Origin: Moringa oleifera
Taxonomy: Eukaryota; Streptophyta; Magnoliopsida; Brassicales; Moringaceae
NCBI GenBank assembly: GCA_021397835.1
Contig: JAJFZO010000609.1
Location: 10,976,001-11,040,000 of the forward strand
DNA: 64,000 nt
Reading direction: 5' to 3'
Positions 1 to 12,704 of the stretch are shown in pieces. Positions within the stretch are counted from its first letter, which is position 1; each line of letters begins with the position of its first letter. A program made the position numbers and the translations under genes. The notes beneath the pieces are model-generated. The model made no database searches. It worked only from the letters and a program-made list of their open reading frames with translations, and was not told the DNA's origin.

Positions 1-480
1 ATAATCTATAGTTAGGATCTTCATCCAAGCTGCATCCTAGTTAAAAAAGCAACTTAGTGGTTAACCCCCCTTCCGTATTGCTTTCCCTGGAGCTAGCACT
101 TTGGTTTCCACTTGTTGCTAGCACCTTGAAGCACATTTTATCTATGAAGTTAGTCCCGTTGATCAAGCTGTATATCTCCCGGCCCTCCATAATCATGTTC
201 ATGTTTGAGACATATTCTCTCTCGTAGAATTGCTCATTCTATTCCACTTCTCAATCTTGAGCATTAATTCTAAACTGTACTGCCCATATCACATAATCAT
301 CACATAGGCATGCACACTCATTTGATGAGGCATTCTTGCCTCTCAATATATTGTGAATACAATGAAGATTCAGATAGGCATCTAATTAGTATTGATGTGG
401 ACGTGATTACAGGATTTTGATTATCAACTTCATCATATGTTTGTTATATTTGTATATTTGATTTTGTTTTTTTGCAATAG
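1..480 (+). other. Intron of CTR9 running in from the left edge
   Basis: No reading frame here resembles the CTR9 family, and the stretch ends with a normal acceptor (tttgcaatag) directly before the first recognisable CTR9 exon. It is therefore read as intron. The upstream exons, coding for roughly the first third of the protein, lie outside the window. Confidence 0.6.
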
Positions 481-3400
481 GTTTGGGACAAGTGCAGCTG
501 AAGTTGGGAGACTTTAGAGGTGCTCTTTCAAATTTTGAAAAAGTTTTGGAAGTTTACCCTGACAATTGTGAAACATTAAAAGTGAGTGAGAGTAACTTTG
601 ACATTTAAAATAATCCATTTTTCTTTTCAAACTCCACCTTTTTTGGATCAGTCATATTGATTTTTCTCTTTTGGTATAGGCCCTTGGGCACATATATGCT
701 CATCTTAGACAGACTGAGAAGGCCCTGGAATTCATGAGGAAGGCCACCAAAATTGACCCACGTGATGCCCAGGCAAGTTTACTTCCTTGATAGAATTACA
801 AGTTTGAGGTGTCCTAGTTGTTACTTGAATATCTATCCTTGTATTGAGAGACTGGGAAATGATGTTTCTATGAAAGATTGGTCTTGAAGGTGGTTAAGAT
901 TATAGAGAATCTTTCCAGTTCTCAGTCTGAGATGGCTTTAACTTACTGTCATGCATGAGCTGAGGTTCTATGTTGGAGCAGCATAGAGTTGATGTATCAT
1001 TGAATCAGGATAGATTTCTTTAGTAATGAGTCTACAGCTATCAACCTGATCGTTATTGGAATAATTATTATTGGACTTTGTTGAGTATGATCTTTTCCTG
1101 TGAACTCAGGTATTATAATTGCATTGTTGCGGAGTATTTGAAACTGATGAATTGAACTTTTCTTTTCTTTTTTTTTAAAAATAATTTTTGAAGAGAAAGC
1201 TTGAATTAAGCAAACTTGCAATATTTTGGCAATGGGAAGTCCTGGCTCACATATTAAGGGGGAAAAGTCAGTCTTTGGGAAAAAAAGTATGAGGCCATAT
1301 TTCTTTTCTTTTTCTTTTTTGGAGGGGGGCAGGACAGGCCTTGTAAATGTAAGAACTGGTAATGGAATTCACTAGATGAATATAGCAGGAGTTTGGTTGT
1401 TTATGTTCAGAGTAGTAGGAATTATTTCTATTTATAATCTTAATTAGGGGCTACAAGAAGTGAACAAGCACATCTGCATTCATTTGAGTTTCTAGTTTAT
1501 GGGCCTGAGACAGAATTTAACCTTTCAGGCAGTCTGCTTCCTGAATAGAGTCATTAAGAATCACATAATTGTCAAGCTTTCCAATGAAATATTTGAGACT
1601 GTCCTTGGGGGCTAAAGATAAGGAGAAGACTACTTGGAAGGAGGTTCTAGAAAGATGTGAGAGAAAATTAGCAGGGTGGAAAAAACACTACCTATCAAGG
1701 GCTGGAAGACTGACTTTAATTAAGAGCACCCTTTCCAATCTTCCTGTTTATTTCCTGTCCTTATTTCTGATACCAAGATAGATAACCAACAACTTGGAAT
1801 TAATACAGAGAAAATTTTTGTGGGGCAGCATGAGGGACTGCTATAAGTATTATTTAGTGAGATGGAAGGTGATCATGCAACCCTTAACTAATGGTGGATT
1901 AGGGATCAAAGACATGTCCTCTTTCAACAAGGCCTTTTTGGGAAGTGGCTATAGAGGTATATGGTAGAAAAGGAGGGGCTGTGGTGAAGGGTAGTGAAAG
2001 AAAATATGGTGAGTTGGATGACAAAAATTGGTAGGGAAAAAGCATGGAGTGTGCAAACGGGATGTTATTAGAAAAGGGTAGGAGATGTTAAAGAAGTGGA
2101 TTGGTTTCAAGATGGAAGGGTGAATATTATCAAATTCTGGCATGATAGATGGAGTGGAGATACATCCTTGAGGGAAGCTTTCAGCTGTCTATTTGGTAGC
2201 AAGAAACAAAGAAGCATGGGTTAATGAATGCAGGGAGCTGACGGAGGGGGGATTTTCATGGTTCGTTCAGCTTGGAAGGAATGCTCAGGATTGGGAGGTA
2301 GATCCGATAGCAGAACTATATGCAAGACTGGAATGTACCAGTACGGAAGGCACTCTTGAAGACACAGCAGTATGGAATATGGGCAAAGGGGATAAAGATA
2401 AATTCTCTGTAAAGTCATTTCAAGGGGCTGAACAGGGGTGAGGATAGGGTACGATTTCACTGGAAAGTAAACATTCCACCTGATTGCCTTCTTCACCTGG
2501 GAGGCAGTGCATGGAAAAATACTGACAATTGAAAACCTCAGAAAGAGGAAAAATTATAGTGAACCGGTGTTAAAGAGGAGGAAGAATCAGTATATCATCT
2601 TTTATTAGGCTGCAGGTGGCCTGGCCAGCTTTTTTCTTTTTTTTTTTTTTGGGGGGGGGGGGGTATTGAAGTTACTGGGGTTATACTGTGTTGCTGCAGG
2701 AAGTCTAGGGGAGAAATGATGGCATGGTTGGGTCAGGATCTTGGTAAAGAGAAGAGGAGACTGATAAACTTTATTCCGTTGATAATTTTTTGGATTGTAT
2801 GGCGAGAAAGAAATAGGAAGGCTTTTGATAAGAGTGAAACACCAGTAATTACACTCGCAGAGTATGGTCAGGGTATTAAAAATCTGGGTTTCGGGTAAGT
2901 GTTGCGTAAATGAGGGGAGCTTAGTCGAGTTCATGGAGCTACTAACCTCGTTGTATCGACAACAAATGTAATGGGTTGCATCCTCTTGGTTCACTGTGAA
3001 CAATACTTTATCATTGTGTTTCTGCCAAAAAAAAAAAGAGGAGTCACATGATTGTAGAATCGAGTTATAGACATTGATTGCAGCTTCATGTATGATCACT
3101 TTGCTTATAGTAACCCCTTCAACGGCACTTCCTGCCTATGCAAAATGCCGCTGGTAGTGCCAAGTAGACTGATAGCTGGTCTGATGACTTAGTGTGTCTT
3201 ATTTAGGGGAGCCCCCATTCTGAAATGGAATGATTGACGGAATTGATATTTCATAAAGGGGTCATGATGAAGAAAAAAAAAAAAAATCTTGTTTCACCTG
3301 CTTGAAAGAGGTGGCTGTATACGTATGGAAGTTCATGCACTGGTTAGTCTAGTTTGTCTGGATCGTAATTTCTGTGGGCCATAGCTGGTGGTAGAATTAC

Positions 3401-6400
3401 TGTTTAAGCTTAGTAATTTTGTTAAATTGAACATCAGCAGTCCATTCTCTGAAGGAGAAACCGCAGGACTCATATGTGATGGCAAAATTTCTATACTTGT
3501 GTGCTACGTTCTGGTCTATTCTTGTTTCCTTATTTGCTATATTCATATGTGATTATATTTCACATTCTTAGTTTAATTTAACATAGATTTGTTATTGGCT
3601 TTGTGCTTCCAAGTAGAAACCACAAAACAATCCGTAAAATTGGCTACGTGTTCTGAAATTTAAGTAATTCTTCTGTTATTTCAGGCATTTCTTGATCTGG
3701 GGGAGTTATTGATTGAATCTGACATTGGCGCTGCTCTTGATGCCTACAAAACTGTGAGTCTTTCCTTTTGTTAATTGTGCTCTTTCTGAATATAATCTGA
3801 TGTTTGTAATATAGAAGGGATAGTTCTCCTTTTGGTCCTGTTTTTGATATTAAGACTTCAACTATTATTACAGGCACGTAGTCTCATGAAAAAGGGAGGT
3901 CAAGAAATACCTATAGAAGTGCTCAATAATATTGGGGTTCTACATTTTGAGAGGGAAGAATTTGAGGTTTGTGCCATTATAGAATCTAATGCATTAAGAA
4001 TCTTCCTACTCGAGTAATGTATTGACATTGCCATCTAAATATGAAATTCAGTTTGTTGTTTATCCTTTTTTTAAAATGTAAATATGCTTAACTGCAAATT
4101 TAATTTATTGTTTCAGCAAATAGCTTCATTACTTTTTCAATTTTTCAGCTTGCTATGCAAACATTCAAGGAGGCTCTAGGTGATGGAATATGGCTTTCTT
4201 TTCTTGAAGATAATGGAAAGCTCTATTCTATTGAGGGCGGGTCATTTGTTCTAGATCTTAAAGATGTGCAATTTTTTCATCGACTTGAGGAAGATGGTCA
4301 TTCCTTGCAACTACCTTTGTTTAAAATCACAGCACTGTTTAATCTAGCCAGACTACTTGAACAGTTACACAAAACAGTAACTGCAAGCATATTGTACCGG
4401 TTCATACTGTTTAAGGTATGGGCTTTTATCCTTGCTCTTTGTGTCATTCTGTTCTATTTTTGACTCTGAATTCCATCCTGTTGGGAAATAAGGGCACTTT
4501 GGGTAAGTTGGAATAAACTCCTTGTCGGTCATGAACCAGTTAGCTGGCTATGAGTTGACTTTAACTTTGATGTAAGTTTACCTGTTGTCTAGATCCTTCG
4601 AGTCTCCATGACTAGAATACATCAGCTTTTCAAGTCTACTAGCATATAAGTCTTTGCCTCTGCTCCTCATGTAGTTCTCACTAACATTGATTTTTGAGTC
4701 CCATGGTTAATATATTTATGCCAAGATATTTTAAAAGCAGTCTTCAATGAAGTCAAACCCTCTCAACTGAAGCCTTACCCTTGATCCCTTGTGATAGGTC
4801 CTGTGGACTCAAAATCAACTTTGTCCGGGACCTATGTCATTTAATGACATTTACATTTCCTCTTTTGTGTTTATGAAGTTTCTAGATTTCATGATGTTGT
4901 CAACATCTTGTCCTATAGGTTGCTCTGAACTTTATTTAATGTGTTTTGTTTTATTTATTTATTTTTTCTTTAGAGCATCTGGGCTATGCAGGCTCTAGAT
5001 TCTGTTCAACTAATTTTGTGTTTCTTTGCAGTATCCGAAATACATAGATGCGTATCTCAGACTTGCTGCAATTGCAAAAGCTAGAAATAATATTCAATCG
5101 AGTATTGAACTGGTTGCTATTACCAACATAACATCCCACACTTTATCTCTTTCTTTAGAATATATGTTCTCTTTGTAAAAAATAATAATATGTTCCCCCC
5201 TCCCCGCTATTTCCTCTTATAGGTTCATGAGGCTTTGAAGGTGGATGATAAGTACCTAAATGCATTATCTATGCTTGGTGACTTGGAGCTTAAAAATGAT
5301 GACTGGGTTAAGGCAAAAGAAACTTACCGTGCATGCAGTGATGCAGCTGATGGGAAGGATTCTTATGCTATGATTTCTCTGGTATTTATTTTGTTAATTA
5401 TGATTGCCTTTGGCCGTTTTCTTTGCTAAATCCTGTAGGGTGTCTTGGTAATATCAGTCTCTCTGGGAGATGCATTTCCCAAAAGGCAGAGCCTTAAATC
5501 TTTTATGGGCAGTAATTACTGTGATAAACATGCATCTTAGTAGTAATTCTTGCTGCTGATGTATACATTTTTGTTATTGTTGGCACAACTTTATTTTGTC
5601 TCATGTGCTTGTTGTTATATTTGTAAGGGAAACTGGAACTACTTTGCCGCAGTTCGCAATGAGAAAAGAAATCCTAAGTTGGAAGCTACCCATTTGGAAA
5701 AGGCCAAGGAACTCTATACAAGAGTATGACTACTTCTATTTATTTATCTCTTCCTTAAGTGCTATTATCTGCCTAAATGTTGTGCTAATGCTTGTGAAGA
5801 TTATTATGAATTCAATTCTAGTGTTAAAAGTACCATTACAATGTTTTGCATCCAGTGAAGGTTTTTAATCAGAGCTGAGCTGTTAGCTTCATATGATTAG
5901 ATTATTGCTAGTTCGTGTTGTCCCATGTACAAGTTAGCATTTACATCAAATGGAGGTGTGAATAGTTATTTTCGTCTGAAGGACTTATGACTAAGAATCT
6001 GTGAGAAGATGCTGTATACAGTCACAAAATGTATCATACTGGGAGTAGTATATGCATTTCACTGAGTGTCATAAGGATCCATAAATTATATTCTTATTTA
6101 AAGGAAATATCTAATGACAATCTGCATGGAAGGAAACTAACATAACATGTTTGAACTTTTAAAAAGGCAAATGAAGAACGGTTATTTTACTCTGATGAAT
6201 ATGTGAAAATTATTTACATTCTTTGATTTGTTTCCACGAGAAGATGTTTTTAAACTGACCAGAATGGTATGAAAGGGTCCACATAGGTGACCAAGACTAG
6301 AGTGGCAGAAAGCCCTAATTTGGTTTTGCGCCATTAGGTTAGGGCCATATCATCTCAATTCAGTAGTTCAGGTGGAAAATAACAATGGTGTCATTGGAGG

Positions 6401-9168
6401 AGATGAAAGAACAGTAAAGAACTGGAGCAAAGACAGCTATCCTTCAGTTATGCTCTGGAAATGATTTACTTCAGTTGATCTGGATGCATTATCGAATTAG
6501 CTAGTACTAGCTTGACTTACCTCTTAGTACTTCTGCCAGATGCCTCCATTAAAGTTTATCCTGGTTCATTGTATGTGCTTATTTAAGTTTGAGGCTTTGC
6601 TCGATTATCTTGAGTTTTTCAATTCAATTCTTATGTCATCTTTTTTTTTTTTTTATAAAAGAAAATGTATTTTGGTAATGCATTAATGTACCCTGATCTT
6701 TGGGCATCAATTTTCTTCTCTTTTTGGTTTCTACATAACTTACAGGTTCTAGTTGAGCATAAATCGAATCTCTATGCTGCCAATGGTGCTGGAGTTGTCT
6801 TGGCAGAGAAAGGCCAGTTTAATGTTTCAAAGGATCTTTTTACACAGGTTAGCTGAATGATTTGCCTGTTTTTGAGTAACATCCAAAAAAAAAAAAAAAG
6901 CTTAAACTCTGCTAAAGTTTTCTTGTGTTTATTATTAGGTGCAAGAAGCTGCAAGTGGAAGTGTTTTTCTCCAGATGCCAGATGTGTGGATAAATTTGGC
7001 ACATGTTTATTTTGCTCAGGGAAACTTTGCCTTAGCTGTGAAAATGGTTAGTCATCTTCTTCCATTTTGTATATTGATTTATCATTTGAGTTTCTTTTGG
7101 CTACTGAATGCACTTGCTATGTTGCAGTATCAAAACTGCTTGCGGAAGTTTTATCACAACACAGACTCGCAAATTCTTCTCTACTTAGCTCGTACACATT
7201 ATGAAGCTGAACAGTGGCAAGAGTGCAAGAAAACATTACTGAGGGCCATTCACTTGGCACCCTCAAATTACACTCTTAGATTTGATGCAGGTGTTGCAAT
7301 GCAGAAGTTCTCAGCATCAACATTACAAAAGAAAAAGAGGACTGCAGATGAGGTTGTTTGAGCAACTTTCCCTTGCCTTTCATGTCATTTAGTTTTTTTT
7401 ACTTTGTCCTCCTTATATAAGTGGTTTTTCATATAATTATAACTGATGATTGTTTTTTAGAACTCAAACTGCATTGCAACCTTAACCATGCTTGAATTTT
7501 TGGTGATCTCTTGGCTCTCTTTTGTTTTTATCTCATTGCAAATTTATTTTGATACCACTATAGGTACGTTCAACAGTTGCTGAGCTAGAGAATGCTGTTC
7601 GTGTATTTAGTCAGTTGTCTGCTGCTTCCAACCTTCATGTCCATGGGTTTGATGAGAAGAAAATTAATACCCATGTCGATTACTGCAAGCATTTACTTGA
7701 GGCTGCAAAAGTTCACCGTGAAGCAGCTGAGCGTGAAGAGCAGCAGAATCGCCAGAGACTGGAAGTTGCCCGTCAGGTTGCTTTAGCTGAAGAAGCCCGT
7801 CGTAAGGCTGAAGAGCAGAGGAAATTTCAGGTCTACCATGGTGCCCTTGCCTTTTGCCTTGTATTATTGTGGATGAAGATATTGTAGAAACTCATGCATG
7901 ATCATTTTTCTAACTAGTTTGTCTTTGATTAAAACAGATGGAGAGGAGAAAACAAGAGGATGAGCTGAAACGGCTCAGGCAAGAGGAGGAACATTTTCAA
8001 CGTGTCAAGGTAACTGTCATGTTGTCTATGTCAGAGTTTCCAACATTGGCATCTACCGTGCAAAGCATAATGCAAGCGAATTTGTCTCAATGCCAAGTCT
8101 TTTGATGTTAATAAAGCTGTAGTGGCAACAATTTCTGGTTTTACTTTTGGGATTCTTTTGTAGGATGGCAAGATTGTAAATCTATTTGTTTTATCGTGTG
8201 ATCTTTGTAAAAGGTTTCTTCGTGTGAACATTGGGAATCTAAATGTTGCAGTTATACCATGTCATGCACATGGAGCTGTTAAACACTGTAATTAGGATTT
8301 ATCTGAAACTGCTTTTAGATAATTTATATGGTCCTTTGAAACGTGGACATGTGGGGCATGTTTTGAAAATATAGGGTTGTTATTTCTCCATCTCTTTTGG
8401 CATCTCTTTCATTGCCATATGCTATGCTAATTTCATTTATTTGGTTTTGCCAGGAGCAATGGAAGAGCAGCACACCTGGGTCTCATAAGCGGAAGGAGAA
8501 GCCCGATATTGATGATGAGGATGGTGGGCATGGTGAGAGGAGGAGGAGAAAAGGTGGAAAGAGGAGAAGGAAAGACAAGAGCTCAAGGTCACGTTATGAG
8601 GTAGAGGAAGGGGAAGCTGGGATAATGGACGAGCAGGAAGACATGGAAGATGTAGATGTAAGCATGAATTTTAGGGAGCCAACTCACCAGACTAATGATC
8701 AGGATGATGAAGCAGCTGAAAATGCTCAGGATCTTCTTGCAGCTGCTGGGCTTGAAGATTCTGATGTTGAGGATAAGGTGATAAACTTTATTATTATTAT
8801 TTTTTTGTTGAATAAAACTGTCTTTGATTTATGGTAATGAAAGAGATGGAGAAATAAGAACCCCTATGTCCATGCTAGAACTATTAATGTATGCGACTGT
8901 TCTGCAATTTGTCAGTAACTTGAGCCCACACATTTTATGAAATGATTACACTTTACCATGACTTGCATCATTAATAGTCTCTCGTCTGTTGGTGAAGGCT
9001 GAGCCTTCATCCTTCTCAGTTCGAAGAAGGCGGGCATGGGCAGAGTCTGATGACGATGAACCACAGCCAGCTTCCAGCCCTGTCAGGGATAATTCCCCCG
9101 AGTTACAGGACAGCTATGGAGAAGCTGGGCAGGTCGCTGGAGAGGCTGCAGCAGATGATGAGGATTAA
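481..9168 (+). CDS. CTR9: CTR9 homolog (VIP6/ELF8), PAF1 complex TPR subunit, 5' part missing
   Basis: CTR9 is the TPR scaffold of the nuclear PAF1 complex, which accompanies RNA polymerase II and promotes histone H2B ubiquitination and H3K4/K36 methylation; in Arabidopsis its loss causes early flowering. Fifteen exons are visible: 481-581, 680-772, 3685-3753, 3874-3966, 4149-4415, 5032-5112, 5223-5381, 5628-5723, 6746-6847, 6939-7046, 7128-7352, 7564-7830, 7938-8009, 8454-8777, 8998-9168. They join in one frame and give about 741 residues, against about 1,090 for the Arabidopsis protein, so the N-terminal third is off the window. TPR segments ([27 protein letters not shown]) are followed by a charged coiled coil ([13 protein letters not shown]), a basic patch ([14 protein letters not shown]) and a Ser/Asp-rich acidic tail ending in DED. 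The exon 680-772 has a GC donor. A LINE sits in the following intron. Confidence 0.95.
1559..1572. repeat. Left copy of degenerate LINE target-site duplication
   Basis: This 14-mer matches 12 of 14 bases of 3042-3055 and sits directly before the first LINE-like sequence. Confidence 0.6.
1573..3041 (+). mobile_element. 5'-truncated, decayed L1-type LINE (reverse transcriptase C-terminus, zf-RVT, poly(A))
   Basis: At 1587-1781 a frame reads as the C-terminal part of plant L1 reverse transcriptase ([36 protein letters not shown]). It continues through stops and frameshifts as FLWGSMRD and NGGLGIKDM. The zf-RVT region appears near 2582-2620 ([14 protein letters not shown]), then [16 protein letters not shown] at about 2780-2835. 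The element ends in an A tract at 3027-3037. Similar 14-mers, aatcacataattgt at 1559-1572 and agtcacatgattgt at 3042-3055 (12 of 14 identical), bracket it like an aged target-site duplication. A G-run at 2651-2663 and several stops show it is dead. It lies in sense orientation to CTR9. Confidence 0.88.
3042..3055. repeat. Right copy of degenerate LINE target-site duplication
   Basis: It follows the LINE poly(A) tract after a few bases and matches 1559-1572 at 12 of 14 positions. Confidence 0.6.
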
Positions 9169-11172
9169 GACAGGTTCTATATTTCTCGGGGAACAATTGG
9201 ATAGCCTTGTATATGGGGATAAATTGTTCATAGAGGTCTTTATGGGTTATTTGAAGTAGGATGGCCTTCTTATTTTGTAATTTAAAGTAGGATGGTAACC
9301 TTATAGTGGTAATGTTAATGTGAGAGCAACTTCAGATTTCAGATCTGACCTCCAAGTTCTGTTTCTTCTTTCTATGCTCGAGGAAATTTATCACAAGACG
9401 TTGCACGTTGAGGGAAGTACAGGAAACACGTTCTTTTGAAGGAAAGTAGAAAAAAGATTATATTTGGGAGGTACAAATCTTTGTTTAAAAGATTAAATGT
9501 TTGTATATGAGGATATTTTAAATAGAATGAAGAAATGATGGCAGGTATGGATGGTCTTGTAAGTGATACTTGGGAGGGACCTGGGCTGTCATAGTGTTTG
9601 AATGGGCTTGGACTCGAGGGGGCTCAGCAAGTGACAGTGGGAGTGAAAACGACAGCGTATGGTAGGTGGGTATAGTTCAAAATGTGAGGTGATCTTGTCA
9701 GACATTTAAGGGTGGGGTGGTGACTGACAGGCAGAGTCAGTGAGTCAGAGTGTTCAGAAGGGTGTTGTGGGAGGATTAAAAGTGTTCCTTCAGTTCCTGC
9801 CAACTGCCTTACTGATTACTGTGTAAGTCTTTTTCGTAAGCACTTCTCTTTCTCTCTCCCACTTTTTGGACCAAAGCAAACCAGACCCACTCACCCCCTT
9901 CTCACCAGAAACTTCAGACATTATACAGTAGTTCTCTTTTTGCCAAAGCTTAATCTGACCTGACCTGACCCTGACCCTCACCTGTCCTCTCTGTCCTTAC
10001 CGGTTGGTCGGCTTCCCTTTCTTGCCGCTCTTCTCGTTACATCCACCATCCTTGTTCACCCTTTACATATGATCCCTCAACTAGGGTTATCCCATATGCC
10101 ACCACCACTTCTTCAAAAGACGCTTTTAAGTTTCTCAATTCATATTGAAACCAAACCATGTCAGCAATGCCTTTGTTCACCACCAGCTGCTAATCCTTAC
10201 TTGTTAAAGAGCAAAGGTCCAGGGAGCCGGATTTTGGTCCTTTTGGTTTATTCTTGAAACAAGAACCCCACAGGATTTGCTAATGAACCTGCAACTATCT
10301 ACGTGATATATTTTAAGCTTGATTGTAGGAGTTGATGTCAGCCATGGAAAAGAAAAGATACCCCCAAGTGAGGAAAGTTCAGAGTCACTCTCCGAAGCTA
10401 TAGGATGAGTATAGTAATTTCACAAAGCAGGAGACGAGACTCTGTTGCAGAATGGTTTCATTGCATTTTATGGTCTATTATGTTCAAGAACTTGCCCTAC
10501 CTTCTTCCAAAAGGCTTTCTTAGCCATGAAATTCACCCACAGAATGAAAAGACTATCTCAGTTTCCTAATGCAAGTATTCTGTTCTGATTTCTTTATTGG
10601 TGAAATTGGTTGTTGTAACCAACTCCACACCAATGGGAAATAAGTCACGTTTTTCCCCAAATTACAGCTCATAGATAGATATCAGCATTAGTAGCGCTTC
10701 CGTCTTTAGCTTGAGGAATACAAACAGGGGGGGTGGGGGGTGGCGGGGTTGGGAGTCTACATTGTACCAACAAATCCTTGTGAACTCAGTAGCGACAAAT
10801 TAGCAAATCCAGGGACATTGGGTCCCTCAACTATTATACTTACAATAAGTGGCAGCATGATCAGGTGTAATAGAAATTTTAAAGCAACCATGGAAACCAC
10901 CAGATTTTTGTTAGCTGCCAACACAACGAACTCGGCTGAGTCATTGAATCCATTTATTTAGAGATCAGAAAACTTAGTTTGAAAGGAACTGAAGCAGGAA
11001 AAAGCCGAAGGCATTGGATCCTTCATTGAATACTGATGCAATATCGCCACAGTTTCCACAAAAGGGAAGACAGAAACAAGAAAAAGTCCTTAAGGCTATA
11101 TAGCATACTGCAGTGTACCACCAAGTACGTACATTTTGATGATTGATAAGGGAAAGCACCCGACAGAGAAAC
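9169..11172. other. CTR9 3' flank, convergent intergenic spacer, GRF 3' UTR
   Basis: CTR9 (+) and the GRF gene (-) converge here. The part just below 11172 is expected to be GRF 3' UTR and the part just after 9168 CTR9 3' UTR. Short frames near 9.8 and 10.1 kb have no family resemblance and biased composition. A G-rich run lies at 10727-10746. No RNA gene or mobile element was recognised. Confidence 0.5.
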
Positions 11173-12672
11173 TCAGCCATCTGCCAAACAAGTTGAGATT
11201 TGAAAGGAAGAGAAGTGTTAGGATATTGAGGAATTAAACAGAAGACAATCGGAAAGTACCGAGTTTGGAAGTAAGAAACAGAAATATTACCATTCTGGGC
11301 TCTTGAATTGAAGATGGGAAATTCATAGGAAGATGATGGAATGGAAATGGAGAGCTGGGTGGTCGAAGCTGATGCACTGTTTGAAGATTTATCATCCAAA
11401 TCAGACCATGAGTCTCTATTTTTGGGTGGCCATTCATCGAAGAACCTATGAACTGTCTTGTGGTGTTCCTCCTCTTCTTCTTTGTCAAACTTCATGGGCA
11501 TTTCGCATTTGATATCAGCACCCAAGACGTAGCAATGGTGATCTTGCTTTTGTTGTTTCTGGGTATGATCAGTGAGGCTCTGAAGCTGCAAGTACGAGTA
11601 GTCACTCTGTATACCAGAGTAACTCCTCTGCCTGGAAGAAGAAGAAGAGGAACTCATTGTCAGTGGGGTAAGTTGCCAAGAATCGTCCATCGATGTTCCG
11701 GGGAAGCTTCTCATAGTCCCAGAAGGTTCTGAGAAGAAAGCATGCTCATCCATCTCCTCCTTCAGCCCATAACCATACCTATTTCTTCTTCCAAACAACA
11801 AAAGAAAACCAAAACTCATTCAAGAGGATTCCATTTTCCAAGAAAGGTCAATGCCAAACACAAGAATCTCTCTTCACACAAACCTGTAATCACTGTCGGT
11901 CTGCGAATAGGGACCAGAGTCCAAAAACAAATGGGCAGTGTTCTCTTGAGGTGGCAGAGCAATCCCAGGAGGCCTTGAAGAAGACGTGTGAGTATAAAGA
12001 AAGGGATGGCTGATATGGGTATGGTAACCAGGATTGTGCAGGTGGCTGGTGTCGGAGGAGGACATAGAAGAGAACGAAGAGAGAGAATGAGATGATGAAG
12101 TGAGTGAAGAAGGGGTTTTGGTGATGGAAGAAATGGCTGGTGTTGACGCGTTTGTAGCGGCTGCTGTTGTTGTTGATGTAGTAACTTCCACAGGCTTTCT
12201 TGAACGGTTTTTGCCTCTGTGCATGTGTCTCTCGCAGTACTTAGAATCTGGGTATGCCTCTTTCGAGCATCTCCATTTCTTCCCATCTGTTCTTCTGCAT
12301 CTCCCTGGCTCTGGGTCTATTTTTCTTCCCAACCCCATTGGAAAACAGTTCCACCCAACTGCACTTACGAGAACAGAGAAGATCCCATAGCGAGAAGAAA
12401 ACAAAAAGCCCAAAATGGTAAAACTCAGGGAAATAAAAAAGAGATCATGTCAACAACTGTAAGAGTAATAAAGAGTGGTGAAGCTTACTGTGTTGAGGTT
12501 GACGAGAGAAAAGCTTGGAGGAGAATGGAGAGTCCATGCAGCTCCTTTTGATGGCAAAGAGAAGATCAGGAGGAATAGGAATGCCTGAGACCATGTACTT
12601 GAAGATTAGAGCTTGGTGTTCAAGCTCTTGCCACTGAGATGCAGTGAAGGGAAACCTGTTTCTTCCACTCAT
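11173..12672 (-). CDS. Growth-regulating factor (QLQ and WRC domains), miR396-regulated
   Basis: GRFs are plant transcription factors that act with GIF/AN3 coactivators to drive cell proliferation in leaves and meristems. Four coding exons on the minus strand (12672-12489, 12358-11884, 11778-11291, 11180-11173) give 384 residues. The QLQ domain (about 7-42: [20 protein letters not shown]) binds GIF. The WRC domain (about 76-120) has the zinc ligands C82, C92, C103 and H106 and the basic stretch [11 protein letters not shown] Ser/Thr-rich region and a C-terminal TQLSISIP motif follow. The start was chosen because MSGRNRFPF is the usual GRF opening; an upstream in-frame run is Ser-rich leader. 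Splicing at 11290/11181 ends the protein as QNDG after a final exon with only 8 coding bases. By position it corresponds to Arabidopsis GRF6, but the sequence also resembles GRF5-type proteins. Confidence 0.93.
12186..12207 (-). promoter_or_regulatory. miR396 target site in the WRC exon
   Basis: On the minus strand this 22-base stretch (ccgttcaagaaa then gcctgtggaa) is the classic bulged miR396 site of GRF genes. It overlaps codons for NRSRKPVE at the end of the WRC domain. The miRNA itself is not in the window; regulation is inferred from the conserved site. Confidence 0.92.
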
Positions 12673-12680
12673 AGCGGAAT

Positions 12681-12704
12681 AAGAAGAAGAAGAAGAAGAA
12701 GAAG
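12681..12704. repeat. (AAG)n microsatellite in the GRF leader
   Basis: About eight AAG units, read as (CTT)n in the GRF transcript, lie just upstream of its start codon. Pyrimidine-rich tracts are common in plant 5' UTRs. Confidence 0.8.

Larger units (their letters stand above)
773..3684 (+). other. GC-AG intron of CTR9 hosting a LINE
   Basis: Exon 680-772 ends GCCCAG and the intron opens gcaagt; the next exon starts at 3685 after ttatttcag. Only this pair keeps the conserved frame (DAQ then AFLDLGELL), so the donor is GC, not GT. The intron is about 2.9 kb, mostly because of the LINE at 1573-3041. The remaining flanks show no coding signal. Confidence 0.85.

Noticed and set aside
10974..11290. 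Read-through extension of the GRF reading frame
   Set aside because: The frame is open past 11291, but a good donor there and an acceptor at 11181 give a family-like short end; the extension has no GRF character.
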